From the NCBI GenBank assembly GCA_028023455.1, contig JAQFVV010000186.1, positions 1,828,700 through 1,892,699 of the forward strand: DNA of 64,000 bases. Reading direction: 5' to 3'. Under the pieces are notes generated by a model. That model made no database searches. It was not told the origin of the DNA and saw only the letters and a program-made list of their open reading frames with translations. The translations under genes and the position numbers were made by a program. Shown piece by piece: positions 27,100-39,312 of the stretch (position 1 is the first letter of the stretch; the number at the start of each line of letters is the position of its first letter). The DNA comes from Epiperipatus broadwayi (taxonomy: Eukaryota > Onychophora > Udeonychophora > Euonychophora > Peripatidae).

Positions 27100-28600
27100 A
27101 GGAAATGAAAAAATTATGATAGATATCGTAAAAGAAGCAGGGGAATAAATAGAAAAAATGTTGATAAAGTTATATACCAAATATAAGTGATAAAGATATA
27201 CCAGACGATTGGGAAAATGTGTAGAAATATTGACATTTAAGAAATTTGATAAAGAATATATTGGAAATTACAGCCCTATCAGTTCTGTAAAAAAATCTTT
27301 ATCAAAATAATTATAACTCATTTATAGAAAACTTTGAATTTTAATCAACCAGAAGACCAAGCTTGATTTAAAAATGATTTTGGCAAGTAGATTGTATACA
27401 AGTATATAGAGAAATTATAGAAAAGATCACTAAATAGCGATTATGGTTCGAATTTGTAGATTATGCAAAGACATCTGATTCTATAAGCATTTCTATGATG
27501 ATTCCAGCATTGGGTCATCAAGACATGGACCCAAGATATTGCCATATTCTGAAAAATATTTATTGCTTTTTTCACAGCAATGATGTGGTTACATAGTAAT
27601 GATAACAAAATTAGCTCTGTGAAGCAATTTTACAAGAAGTATTTTGCGAATAAAAATGGTAAGCTAAGAAAGTAAAAGTATGTGGAGATTATTTAAATCA
27701 TCAAGATTTTACAGATGACGATGTAAGCATTTTTCAAATAATACTGCAAAGTGACAGGAAATGTTGTAAGTTATCAGATGGAAATAAAAAGATAGAAATA
27801 ATGATAATTTTTTCAAAAAAATTAAAATAAAGATTGATAATGATGAATTAGAAGAAATTATCAACTATGGATATCTTGAACCACTAAACATCACATGATC
27901 ACCATTTCTTATGCTTACACAAACTGTTTACACAGAGACTAAACTCTCCATACAGGAACTCTACCAGTGCAAGCCAGAATAAGCCATTGATTACTCTGGC
28001 TTGCACTGGTGGTACTACTGTATGGAGAATTGTCTCTGTAAAAATATCTTGGTCAGATTATTAATACAGATGAAAACATAATGAATGAAATTAATCATAA
28101 AATTAAACTTGAATGGAGCCCTATAAATAGAAATAACAATATTACTAGAAAATATGGTTATATGCTTGAAAAGAAATATTTTTAATACATGATTTATCAG
28201 TTCTTACTTCTAGATATGAGAAACAATTACAAGAAGACAATTAAGATACTTTAGGCTATTCAATGAGTATGAAGTGATATATGTTAGCAATAACAAGATG
28301 AGATCAAAAACAAAGTATGTGAATAAGAGAACAAATACATATCATTACATCATTGAAATATTTAAAAACTTAAATGTAGTTGGATTTGGCATATTGCTAG
28401 AAGAGATAATAATATAGAAGCAGGCAAAGTTTTAAACTGGATTCCTAGAAATTGTAAAAAAAACTTCAAAAATATCATGGGAGATGAATAGATTTAAAAA
28501 AATGCTGGTATTATGTGGAGAAAAAAGGCTAGAAATTGAATAAACTGTGTCAAACATGGAAAAACTTTGATCCTGTAATGGGTTGATAATGGTTTAAAAT
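27100..28600 (+). pseudogene. RTE-like LINE reverse transcriptase, heavily decayed
   Basis: Blocks in order across frames: IPDDWENV near 27,200; DKEYIGNYSPIS near 27,250 (family 'NYRPISLLS'); TLNFNQPEDQA near 27,330 ('DfnQP.eQAGFR'). Near 27,690-27,730, CGDYLNHQDFTDDD matches 'LNHLRFADDIv', with Ala changed to Thr. LGQIINTDENIMNEINHKIK comes after 28,050 ('YLGq.i..d..m..EI..RI'), then WIWHIARRDNNIEAGKVLNW near 28,385 ('WaGHiaR..d.rW...vL.W'). Many stops are present. Copy B of the hammerhead-family retroposon interrupts it just before the LGQII block, and the reading resumes exactly after it. Confidence 0.8.
27871..28051 (+). mobile_element. Hammerhead-family retroposon, copy B
   Basis: A 165-bp insertion (27879-28043) flanked by ATATCTTG at 27871-27878 and 28044-28051. 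The 5' head is CCACTAAACATCACATGATC. The body is a hairpin: ACAGAGACTAAACTCTCCAT pairs with the 3' end ATGGAGAATTGTCTCTGT, and CCAGTGCAAGCCAGA pairs with TCTGGCTTGCACTGG. The ribozyme part is deleted. Because it interrupts a LINE frame, its ends are known independently of the repeats. Confidence 0.85.
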
Positions 28601-31600
28601 GATGATGTATATATATACTATCTTGATAATAATTTGACATCTACTATATAAAGCAAACTAGTATTACATGTCATATACTACCACAGAAATAAATATATTA
28701 TTAGTATAAATTTAAAATCTATTCTTTTTACACAGTTTTGATATATGTCTACATATACACACATATAAATAAAACAACATTAGTATAAAATCGCTGGTTT
28801 TAAGATTTTTTGGATTTATGAATTTTGTGTATTTCAGGAGTAGACTTGTACCCATATGGTAGAATCAAATTGTTAAAATAAAAAAAAAGTTAGAAACCAT
28901 TCAATTAAACTTAATTTAATCTTTTCTTAATCTTTAATTTTGTTTATAAATGTGAATACAAACTAATTTATTTATCATAAAAGACTAAATATCTCCGAAA
29001 ATGTTTCTGCATAGTAGAAATTTTTGAAAATAGAATTCCAATTATCTATTCATTTTATGGATTTGTCATGCTTGTTGTAAGTTGCGACTATTGTAGTGAT
29101 GTTTTAGTTGAACCCCCCCCCCACCCCGACGATCATCCAGATAGTCAAGATTATTCAAGAATATTGTAGAGATGGTCTAAAATCAATATCATCTTAAATT
29201 TTTTAGAGTTTAAACAAAACTGGGAAAAACTTAACCCAAAAAGAACATTGCTAAGTAAATCAAAGCCCATCTTTAAAGATTTGCATTTTATTAGCTAATG
29301 TATTAATCCATTATAATAGAATACTTGTCTTAATATGAATTTTGAATTAACTATTTATTTATACATATTGAACATAATGTTTTATATAAATGCATGTACT
29401 TTCCTAATACAACAATTCTTTGTGGAGTTGTGAAATTGAAATGATTTTCTGTGCAGAAGATTATACAATAAATAAATATATAGATTTGTTTGACTTCACA
29501 TTCTTCAAAAAAAAGCCTTATTTGTAATGTATGTTAAATAAAAAATATATACATATTCAAATACATAATATATTTTTATATAATACAGTAGTAAAATATT
29601 TCAAAAAGTTTTTAAGAATATATCTGATAATAGAATGTAATAATCTTTTTTTGAAATTTATACAAATTTATTATCAAAACTTATGAAGTCAACAGAAACA
29701 AACCTTTAAGAGCAATGTTTTTCAATTTTTGTTATAATGAGTTTTTTTTTTTTTTTTGTGGACCTGAAATACAGACTTTCAATATTCCTTTAGCCATCCA
29801 TTCTATCTCATACAACTGATACACATAAAGTGTTATATTTGATTAATTTTACTTAAAAGATCCACTCGTACAATTGGCAAAACCATAAACATGAAAGAAT
29901 TTTAATGTAAGTTTGTTACTTTACTGCTATCTTAATGTTATACAATGTTGACTTTCTTGGAAAATTAGCAAAGGATCAAGAATATAAATGATTCATCTCT
30001 TAAGTTTTTGATATCTACAAGTTTATCCTTGCCAATATTGATGGAAATTCAAAGCAAAATTAAAATACCAACCAGATCAAAATAAGTCACTAATAATTAT
30101 TAAACTAATAATTAACTATACAAGAAGGTTGACAGAATCTCATTTTAATAACTTGTTTTAATTAATAATCAAACAAAAATTATAATCATGAAATTAGCAT
30201 AGATTATAATGTATTTGCAATTATGGTAAATAAAGCACTCTTCAAACCCCATTTATTTGCATTGCAATTAAAATCACTAGAATTATATCATGATTTTTGT
30301 TTTTTAAATTAAATGCAGATAAATCTTGAAGGATGTTTTAATTCAAGTAAAATTCTTTATTGACAAACTATTATTACATCTTTTTTCTCTTATAAAAACT
30401 AGTAACATTTTATTAAATCCCCATTATAAAGTGAAATATTTTTTAATGTTAACAATAATCTCCATCTTCATTGTTTTATACAAGTATAAGATGTTAGAAT
30501 TAAATATACTTAAGAAGATGTAAATAAAAAAAATTATTATCAGTCACAATTAAATGCCGCTATAAGTGTATTAGATGTAAAAATAAACTTTAATTGATTT
30601 TGTTTTTTAAAAATAAAAGATTTTTATTTCGTGTGTAGCACTGATACACCTAAATGGACAATGCATTACGCAAAAGCCAAAAATTTTCTATTTAGAGAGA
30701 AGACAGAACTTCACAAACTAAATCAGTGATTAAATGAAATAATACATCAAGAAATAGTACAAATAAATAAAAAGTTAAAGTTGCTTGAAAAATAGAATGG
30801 GTCTTATATGATGTTCAGTCATCAAAATTAACTCAAACTTTGGGTAGATAATGTTAAATAAAATCATTGTAATTACTAATTTCTTTTTATATATAATAAA
30901 CATAAGTAAAAGTCTACACACATATGTCTTGTCAATTCCAGTATATATGTGGTATATACAAATTAGACAATCTTACATCTCCTTTGCTTTAATTATTTGT
31001 AAATGCACATAACAAGTAAATAGTTATATAATCAATCAATTAGTGAAATAAAGCAATTTTAAATAAATAGTACATAAAGTGTTAATATTATATTATTAAT
31101 TAACCTTATTCTGAAATGTTAACAGTTGTTTTCTTTTTCAAGAAATTTATCTTTAAGTGGATATATTGACTAAAAAATTTGAATTATAAATATTTAATAT
31201 TAACACAACAAATATTCTTTAAATTGTAAAAATGACCTTTTATAATAATTTCATATCGTCCGTATTTTATTTTAAAATTTTACCAATGTTTTAATTTTAC
31301 TTATTAATTAAACTAATTATTTCATAATGATGAGATTTAATCTAATTAATTTAATTAAAATTAATAAAATTAAGAATTGAATGATCGGAGTGCGATTTTT
31401 CATCAGTAAATTTTAAAGAATATTTATTTTGAATAAAGAAAACAATAACAATTAATCTTTTATATTTAAATACTAACGACAATTAAAAAAATTGACCGTC
31501 AATATTAAAAATAATAATGTATATCATAGTTTACAGTATATATTTCATCAACAATGATCAAAATTTAAAACATCAAAAAGCCGAATTTTTAGTTCTATAA

Positions 31601-31800
31601 ATATGACCTTGAGTAAAGACTTATAAATTTTCATTATTATACTTGCATAGGAAAATATGTGGTAATCAAAAAAATTGATTATTGAATGATTTATTAATTT
31701 TACGTTTTCAGATCCGAAATATTATTTCCCTTCTTTAAAAATTAATCTAATCTGATCAATTATAGCCTACGATTTACAATACCTCTCACTTTTAAGAGAA
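28601..31800. other. AT-rich sequence, few features
   Basis: No coding frame supported. Contains a C run at 29113-29122, a decayed repeat X end at 29,755-29,895 and poly-T/TA runs. The 65-codon frame at 30326-30523 is low-complexity. Confidence 0.55.
29755..29895 (+). repeat. Repeat X, decayed copy
   Basis: CAGACTTTCAATATTCCTTT with CTATCTCATACAACTGATAC and later CACTCGTACAATTGGC follow the word order of repeat X at 18.9 kb. Diverged, with approximate edges. Confidence 0.5.
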
Positions 31801-31808
31801 ACGCTCAC

Positions 31809-31835
31809 CTTGAAAAGCAGGCTACGAGAAGTCGA
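31809..31835 (-). other. Candidate 27-nt microexon
   Basis: On the minus strand the acceptor is a long pyrimidine tract ending TTTTTTTTTATAG. It is followed by 27 nt (TCGACTTCTCGTAGCCTGCT and TTTCAAG), then the strong donor context AAG|GTGAGCG. The length is a multiple of three, and two of the three frames are open (one reads STSRSLLFK). It lies about 400 bp from a CpG-rich patch. No neighbouring exon was identified, so this is a splice-site observation, not a proven exon. Confidence 0.35.
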
Positions 31836-32219
31836 CTATAAAAAAAAAATAAAAAGGCATTTATAATTCTTTAATATTTTTAATTAGCTTATTATTATAC
31901 AAATTTAATACGTTTATCTGTTTATATGTATATATTTTACATCTGGAGACACTAAATTTAATATGTATTAAACACACAATAATAACCACAAAACACAGCT
32001 ATCATGCAAATTCTCAATTTTTAAGGGGGTTTAAAACTCTTTTTTTTTTTTAAGATATAAAAATATATTTACCTTTTATAAAATCATTAAATGATTTGTT
32101 TAAATAATTAAAAAAAAAAACTTACCAAATGCCAAAATTTTTCCATTACAGAATGATAACGTAGATTGGTTTATCTTAAAATATTCCTAATAGGTAATTT
32201 TTAAAGGGAAGATAGAAAA
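31836..32219. other. AT-rich flank, no gene seen
   Basis: Mostly AT-rich with A and T runs. If the microexon is real, this would be intron on the minus strand. Confidence 0.4.
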
Positions 32220-33050
32220 ATAGTAGGAGTTTATATAATAGCCCGTTATAAAACGGAGCAAAGACGTTTTCTAGTTTATTAATCACGAAGTTTCATTTTC
32301 TTATATCTATGTACATCGCGATGTTATACACATTACGTTCCTTTAAAAAAAAAAAAAAATAGGATGGACGAAGAATGAACAAAATCTCGGTAAACGGCCA
32401 CTTGCAAAAGCGGAAATGTGCACATTGAGGACCAATCATATCAAGTTATGGCACGCGGCGCACGACAATTTATCATTATCTTCCAACGTTATCATTTATA
32501 AGATTACCAATACTTAATGATTTCGTCATCAATTTCGGCGATGGGCATGAAATTTTTATATTAATTTATTTAAAAACGTTTGGAACTAGATATATAAATT
32601 AGTTTTATTTTTTGAACGTTTTTCTATTTAATCGTACATATTTTCAAAGATACTCCATTGAAATGATCCCCCCTCCCCCTTCTTTAAAGTCGCTTCGTAA
32701 CTGAAATAATGCGATTGGTTGTTAAACCTAGAGTATATGAAATCATTGGAAAGAGCGTGAAATTTTAGCATTCACTATTTTTTTTTAATCGATTTCTTTA
32801 TTTCAACGCCTTTCCCCCATGATATGATTACTACAATCGATTTAATAAAATGACAAATTGTGGAGTATAAAGATAAAAATTTTAATGCTATTTTTAGTTT
32901 TTCAAAATAATGGATGACATAATTTTACTAAACAAAAAACACTAAAAAATTTCTTATCGCGGAAAGATGAAAACTTTCTTTAATTAGCCCGAATAATTAG
33001 TTATTAATAAATTAGCGTGCACGCGCGTTAAATTTTACAATTTTGATTTT
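32220..33050. promoter_or_regulatory. CpG-rich patch, possible promoter
   Basis: About three dozen CpGs by eye within roughly 800 bp, for example CACGCGGCGCACGAC near 32,453-32,467 and GTGCACGCGCG near 33,017. CpG is scarce in most of the window. Two CCAAT-box-like sites are present: GGACCAATCATA near 32,431 and GCGATTGGTTG near 32,711 (inverse). No repeat family, ORF or TATA arrangement was identified. It may be a promoter or first-exon region of a host gene, or simply an unmethylated island. Confidence 0.4.
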
Positions 33051-33426
33051 TCTCATTTTTCTGATGATGTTTTGAAAAATTATTAATTTTCTTTTTAGCT
33101 CCTTTGAAGCCTATTTTAAACACATTTATATATATTGGTTTTACTCTTAACATTAGATTTAACATCTTTTCTATTTTTTTCTTTTGTGATTATTTCTCCT
33201 TTCTTTCTTCTCTTTCCCCCATATTGAATTTTACACATCTTTTTTCTTTTCTTTAATATGGACTTGTTTTAATTTCAGCAAATTTTTAAAAGAATCGAAC
33301 GTAATCATTTAAGCTTTATATATATACAGACATTGTCTAAACTTTTTAAATACATATAATGATTGTCTCCATTGTAAAGCAGTATGAAATAATAACACTG
33401 GAAATAAATCTTTGCTTAAGTCTAAT

Positions 33427-35200
33427 CCAGAGGTTCTCAAACTTATTTGGCTTTCTGCCCTTTTTTAGAAAAAAAATCCTCACTATATCCATGGAAAATT
33501 TTTTTAAAGTGGAACATACACATAGATGCAGGACAAATTTGTATTCTTTTATGTATCTGTATTTTTACCTATATCCTAAAACATAGATGTAGTAAAGAAG
33601 ATATCTATCTTGAAGCTGGAAATTATAAAATTATTTTTTTAATCATCCATAGTAAGAATTTTTATTAGTCATTCATTAGTCTAGAGACTACCACTTAATG
33701 AATAATATTTATGTAATGTAATGGGATGAATCTGGTATACTGGTATTAAGTTCTTAATGTTCGGCTCTATTTTTGTGCGCAGCATTCTTAAAACATGTGA
33801 TTAGCTATTTGCTGCCAGTATCATTCTATTAGTTAATAAATTTTGTGATTGTGCTAAATCAATGTTTCATAAATTATTATCAAGAAAATGTGATTAAAAA
33901 CTTCTGTACTGAACCACAATCCAGAATAAAATATAGGTACATATCTTTACTGCTAGAGCATTTGTAAACATCTTCGAATTTAAATTTTCTCCTTTGGTAT
34001 TCATTCTATATTCTTATAATTTTGAAGATTCTTCTGTGTTTATACTTGAAAAAGAGTCAAAAACTCAACTGGCTGTGTTTCTTTTAAGAATATCTTCAAA
34101 CTATTAATTAAAATCAAAATAGTCTCCACACTGCTGACAATAAATAAGAAAGTCTTCATTGTGTTTTTCTACTGTTGAGAAAACTGAAAATTAGCTGAAT
34201 TTCTTGATCTAAAATTCATTTGTATAAAAGAAGCTTTACCACAACCATTGAAATAATAATTTTTGTTTTGATTAAATTCAGCTTATTGCCTTGGAACTAT
34301 AGTTTTGTTTTATTAAGTTTATAAAACAAGTTTATCATATATGTCATTTTTGGAAGGCAATCAAGTTGACTTATAAAGCATCATCTTTATTTTCTTGGAA
34401 CTGTAATGCTGAATCAGAGTTTGTAAAATTAATCTAAACCATCATGTTTTGATAGCCAATAAGCTTCTTATGAAGCAGCAAGTGGTTAAGTTTTTCAATA
34501 TTTTCAAAATAAAATTGCTCTTAAGAATCAGTTATTCAGTGAATTGTTTCTGATTTTGATGATTGTTTTAATAACATAATATAATAATCTATATAGACAT
34601 TCACTTAGATTGTTGGCAAGTAAATGCTGATGATGGATGATACAGTGTACAAAAAAAATATTTGGAACTTTTTTAAAAAAATAATTTACAAGAAAACTCT
34701 AAAGTACTTTATCAACACTGAAATATCATCAGTAGTAAGTGGCATGGTGTTTCTTAGGGTTTTTTTCCTTTCTTTAATAAACAACTTTTCCAAAAGATGA
34801 AATATCGATTTTCCTATAGCATCAATTTGCAAATTTTTAGTAAATGATAATCTTTGCAATTTTTCCCTTTATTTATGAATCATATGTATGCTAAAAATAA
34901 TATTTCATTTCCTGTCTAACTTGACTTATGAGGCGACATTGCAAGCTGGGATGTTTTCAAATACATAATAGTCTTCAATTTCTTGAACCATGTTATCAGT
35001 TCTTCTCTGTATACATGGCTCAAAATTTTCTTGGTAATATCAAGCATTACTTTGTGCAGTATAATGCATATTATCTCATGTACAGTTGGTGAAATTAGTT
35101 CTTCATCAATAGTATGTGCTTCTTCTGATTTCTTAACCAGTAATGAAGTGTTGTAAAAAGTATGCAATCTATTATTATTTTGTTTGGATTTTGTTGAAGA
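33427..35200 (-). mobile_element. Second hAT transposon remnant
   Basis: The left end CAGAGGTTCTCAAACTTATT at 33427 matches the common hAT terminus CAG.GGTTCTCAAACTTTTT and is followed by TTTCTGCCC. A minus-strand frame at 34916-35167 includes VKKSEEAHTIDEELISPTVH, close to the 'aK.kkPHTIgE.Li.P' block near the start of ZBED5-like hAT transposases. Downstream (34,900 to 33,900) only scattered, frame-broken similarity remains. The right end was not located. Confidence 0.6.
34916..35167 (-). pseudogene. hAT (ZBED5-like) transposase fragment
   Basis: An 83-codon open frame. Residues 11-35 carry the HTI.EeLI.P block that follows the BED finger in this family. The rest (KVMLDITKKILSHVYREELI) has no clear catalytic motif. 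It ends before the DDE core, so it is a fragment. Confidence 0.6.
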
Positions 35201-35705
35201 ATTTTATCAAAGGCAGCTATCTAAAAAAAAAAATTATGTGCCCACAAATAAAACAAATCCTTATTTTTCTTATCAGAATAATCTTTTATCAAATGTTCTT
35301 ATAGTCTTGAAGTCTTCATAATTTTATTTGATAAAACTTTTTTGGCAATTTGAGTGCATTGTAATATATTTTTTCACATATCTTTGATTATATGTTTCAC
35401 AAACATGTGATGAAATAGTAGTTTGAAATACCTCTTAAAATATGTACATAAAGTTAAGTCTAAGTATTTCTAAAAATATATATGATGCTAAAATGTAACA
35501 TGTTATGTATTTACTTGAAAAGTAAAATGTTTCAAAAAGTATTCATAGTGAGAAAAATTGACCTGACTTCTCTGTTCATGGATAGTTGCGATATGATGCA
35601 ATAATAAAAACTTGAATACTTGTATAATTCCATTAAAAAAGTAATTAATACTTTGATAAATTTTGTTCATTCTGTTTAATGATATATTGTCAGTACTTAT
35701 ATATA
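35201..35705. other. AT-rich sequence, nothing recognised
   Basis: May include more of the hAT remnant's 5' part. The 68-codon minus frame at 35503-35709 has no recognisable motif. Confidence 0.4.
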
Positions 35706-35912
35706 ACAATAAAAATAATAAATATAATGATAATTAACTATTATATATAGTTTTTCAATCCGCAGAATTACTTTCGGTTAATTCCTTAACCCTCCTCAAA
35801 GGAATTAACTGAAAGTACTTCTGTGGATTTAAAGACTGTATATAATAGTTAATTAACATTATATTTATTATTTTTATTGTTATTACAACAGTTTTTAATT
35901 AATGAACATTTT
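35706..35912. repeat. Foldback element family 1, copy 1
   Basis: Arms of about 80 bp (35707-35787 and 35799-35881) are near-perfect inverted copies around AACCCTCCTCA. Sequence is shared with the 55.0 kb copy: AATTAACTATTATATA, CTTTCGGTTAATTCCTTAAC, CCTCCTCA. The similarity continues past the right arm for about 25 bp (TTACAACAGTTTTTAATTAA), so the element is longer than its palindrome. No coding capacity. Confidence 0.8.
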
Positions 35913-38850
35913 ATTTGTAGTAATATATATTATAATGGTCAGAATTGTATACTCACATAACAAAACCCAGGATCCCACAAAATATACTTAACCTGATTGA
36001 CATGGGATATAGAAGTCCCAAATCCAACCAAGCTTCAACCTATTTACCAGCCCGCAATGATTTAACACTCTATGAACAACAATCCTGACTTTACATATAA
36101 ATTCCATTTAACCTGTGGCCTTTTTCTGGACAGGGAGAGGAATGAGACTCTAAATTTTATCACACATGCAAGACAAATGGGTTAATAACTTAAGATGAAT
36201 ATTTTCAATTAAGGAGAGGGGGAATAATATCAATTGCTGTAATTATTGTGTAACTTATACGTAGTTAATTAATAATTTAATTAGATTGGAATGTGGTAAG
36301 AATGATCATGGAAATTAAGTACATTTAATTAAGTTTATTATTGTTGATAACAAGTAACACAATACAATATAAATTACAATTGGATAATTATTAAAAAATA
36401 ATTAATCGGTCACTATTAGGTATTATACAATTAGATAGGTCAATTAACATAATACAGTGTTAATGATTTATTGAGTGAATCTAATAACCTTTATATTTTA
36501 TGGTTAATTCATATCTATGACAATTAACATGTCAAATGATATTTAATTCCCTTCTCATGGTCTGTTGAATGATGATTTTAAGGTGATAACTGGAGACACA
36601 GATTATTTAAAATAAAGAAATGAAGATTTGAGTATATTAAATAATTTCAAACGATGATGCAAACCATGATTTATCACATCGGAGCTTCTTATGGTTACAG
36701 ACAAATGCATAAGTCAATATAGTGCATGGGTGTGAACTGACTAAATTATCATCACTCATGATTCACTGTCAGCAATTACTAAACTTATTGGAGATTAGGC
36801 AGTGCAGATGAGAAGTTACTTCCGTATATAAGATATGCGATTCATTTGAACTTGCTAATGAATTAATCTGAAATATATGAAAGATCAGAACTCAAATAGG
36901 CTACTCAAAAGTCCTGGGTCTGTATCTCAGTTGCATATTTGGTGCTCATACCTGAACAATTAGACTCCTGGGTGACTTTACATGGGCAGCTGATAATTAA
37001 ATCAGTCTTTGCTGTTGGCCCATAAGGTTTAGCAAGGTAGGGATATATCTATCTATATATATAATTCTCATCAGTAACATTTGCCTAAAAAATCATGAGA
37101 GTAAACTCCTGTGAGGCCAACACAAGCCATTTCATCAAACAAGCATTGAAAGTTAATGCAACAATAAAATGGGCTAAGTAGCAAATAATAATTCCCATTC
37201 AACAAATGGTTGACCATCATCACCAATCATATTTTATATTGGGGTGTATATTTTTAAAAAGTATTAAAATTAATAATTATAAAATAAAAATTCATAATAT
37301 ATATATCTATGATTAGCTTTACTTTTAGGGTTTTAATATTGGCAGACCAGAATATTTATTAAAGACTGAATTTCAAGTCAAATTCGATTATTATAGTGAT
37401 TGCAAGGCATTCAAATATTATGACTAAGCAACCCAATTTCGAAATAGCGAGTACGGTTTAAATAACGAAGTGTTATTTGTAATTACTAGATCAAAGATAT
37501 TACACTTAAGACACTTGCTATTTCAAGTGGCATTTGGCACATTATCACATACATAAGAAAATAAAATTTTATTAACTAAGACTTCTAATTCCTAATAGAC
37601 ATCACCACAATTGCAAAAGCAAAAGATTGATTATAATTAATAGTAAAATCATTAATTTTCCATTTTTAGTTTAAGTAAAATTAAAGTTTTTACAGATATT
37701 AAAAGTTAATTTACAAAGCATAAAACAAGTATCAATTGGTGATTTTACATTTTAATAAAGGGAAAGGTTGTGCAAATTAAATTTACTTTGAACATTCAGT
37801 GAGATTGATACAATAGTTATAGCTTTAGATTTCTAAGTTAAAGTTCATTTTAGAGCTTTTTGCAGTGACATTAGAAATTTTATCTTTGGTTTATTGATGG
37901 AAGCATGTCTGTTGATGTCAGCATTTCTGGGTGGTAAGTACAGCACAATAATCATTTGTAGAAAAGGCAACATCGCTCTCTAGGTGAAACTATCAGCAAG
38001 GCAGGTTCAATTACAGGAACTTCTATCAATACAGTAATTGGAAGTTTTCAGCATGCAAGATGGAGACAGAGATCACCATTCTCCAATCTTGGAGAACAGC
38101 AATTTCTGCCTCTCCAATGCTTACAAAACTTGGCAGTGTATTTCTTACATAGAAAAGGGTGGCCTATATATACCTGCCTTCCATTAAATTATACATTTTA
38201 ATAACAAATTTGACATCTAGCATAACAAGCCATTAGCACATTAAGTTTTATAATTTTAAAAACCAAAATAATTGCGGTCTTTTATCTAGTTTTTTAACAG
38301 GATACTTTCAAGAATTTTACCTTTTATTTTCATATAAGATTTTAGTAATTTAAAAATTGGTGATGTGTTTGTTTACTTTAGCGATAAAATATGTTTTGAC
38401 AAACATCTATTGTTTTAATAATTTTTAACATCACTTAATACATCATCCTAAATCAGAGTTGGATCACGTGATAATTTTACATATTATTTTAGAAACCAAT
38501 TTCTTTTGAAATATAACAAATTGCAAAAACAAAATATGTCTAATATATATGTACTCCAGTAATACGTATACATGCGATTTTAATAAATTGAATTATAAAT
38601 TGTACATTGATTTTAATAATCCTATCACTTTAATCTATACTTATTGTTTAGATTACTGATATTAATGTGCACATATATATATATATGACTATACCTATAC
38701 TTGTGTAGATGTCCTTGGGTCCTTTTAGGATTTGAACCTGGCAAATAGTAGGTTATAGGGTGTAACATAGGTGAAATGAATATGACAAAGCAAATGTTCT
38801 ATTTCAATATATATAAGCATTAAAAGACTAAAGCTAAACAAGCCAACAAA
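35913..38850. other. Sequence without recognised genes
   Basis: Slightly less AT-rich than average in places (36,000-36,150 and 37,880-38,150). No LINE, transposase or exon could be supported. A tRNA-like B box occurs near 38,730. Confidence 0.45.
38705..38780 (-). repeat. Possible tRNA-derived SINE fragment
   Basis: On the minus strand, CAGGTTCAAATCCTAAAAGG holds a B box (GGTTCAAATCC), preceded by AACCTACTATTTGC. The plus strand at 41,355-41,400 has the same order, CTACTAT then AGGTTCAAATCCCTAG. No matching A box was found. Confidence 0.35.
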
Positions 38851-39312
38851 ATAATTAAAATTACCCCACCTTCAAAAGTAATCCAGATTAGCCAAAGAAA
38901 ATAAATTCTATGACATAACCATTGGGTTCACTTCTAAAAGCAGACTTCTCATGTGCAAATGACTAAAAACTTACCAACAAATATATACAAACTATTATCC
39001 ACAATTCCCAATTACATCCTATACACTCTTAATATTATAAGAACTCTTAAACAAGTTAATTGCTTCAGAATCATACCTTTTTAATAATAGGATTTTTGAA
39101 TTATTCTCTTGTTTAAGAGTTCTTTTACTATTAAGGATATATGGCATATAATTGAGAATTGTTGGTAATAATTAGTATTTATTTGTTGGTTAAGTTTTTA
39201 GTCATTTGCACTTAAGAAGTCTGCTTTGGGCAATGAAACCAATGGTTGTGTTATAGAGTTTATTTTCTTTGTCTAGTCTGGTTCATTTTTGAAGTTAAGG
39301 TAATTTTAATTA
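38851..39312. repeat. Foldback element family 2, long palindrome
   Basis: Arms of about 220 bp meet near 39,080. Outer ends pair ATAATTAAAATTACC with GGTAATTTTAATTAT. Inner parts pair CATAACCATTGGGTTCA with the region of AACCAATGGTTGTGT, and AAGAACTCTTAAACAAG with CTTGTTTAAGAGTTCTT. The words AATTCCCAATTACATCC and AAGAACTCTTAAA recur in the 42.9-43.95 kb palindromes. No coding. Confidence 0.8.
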
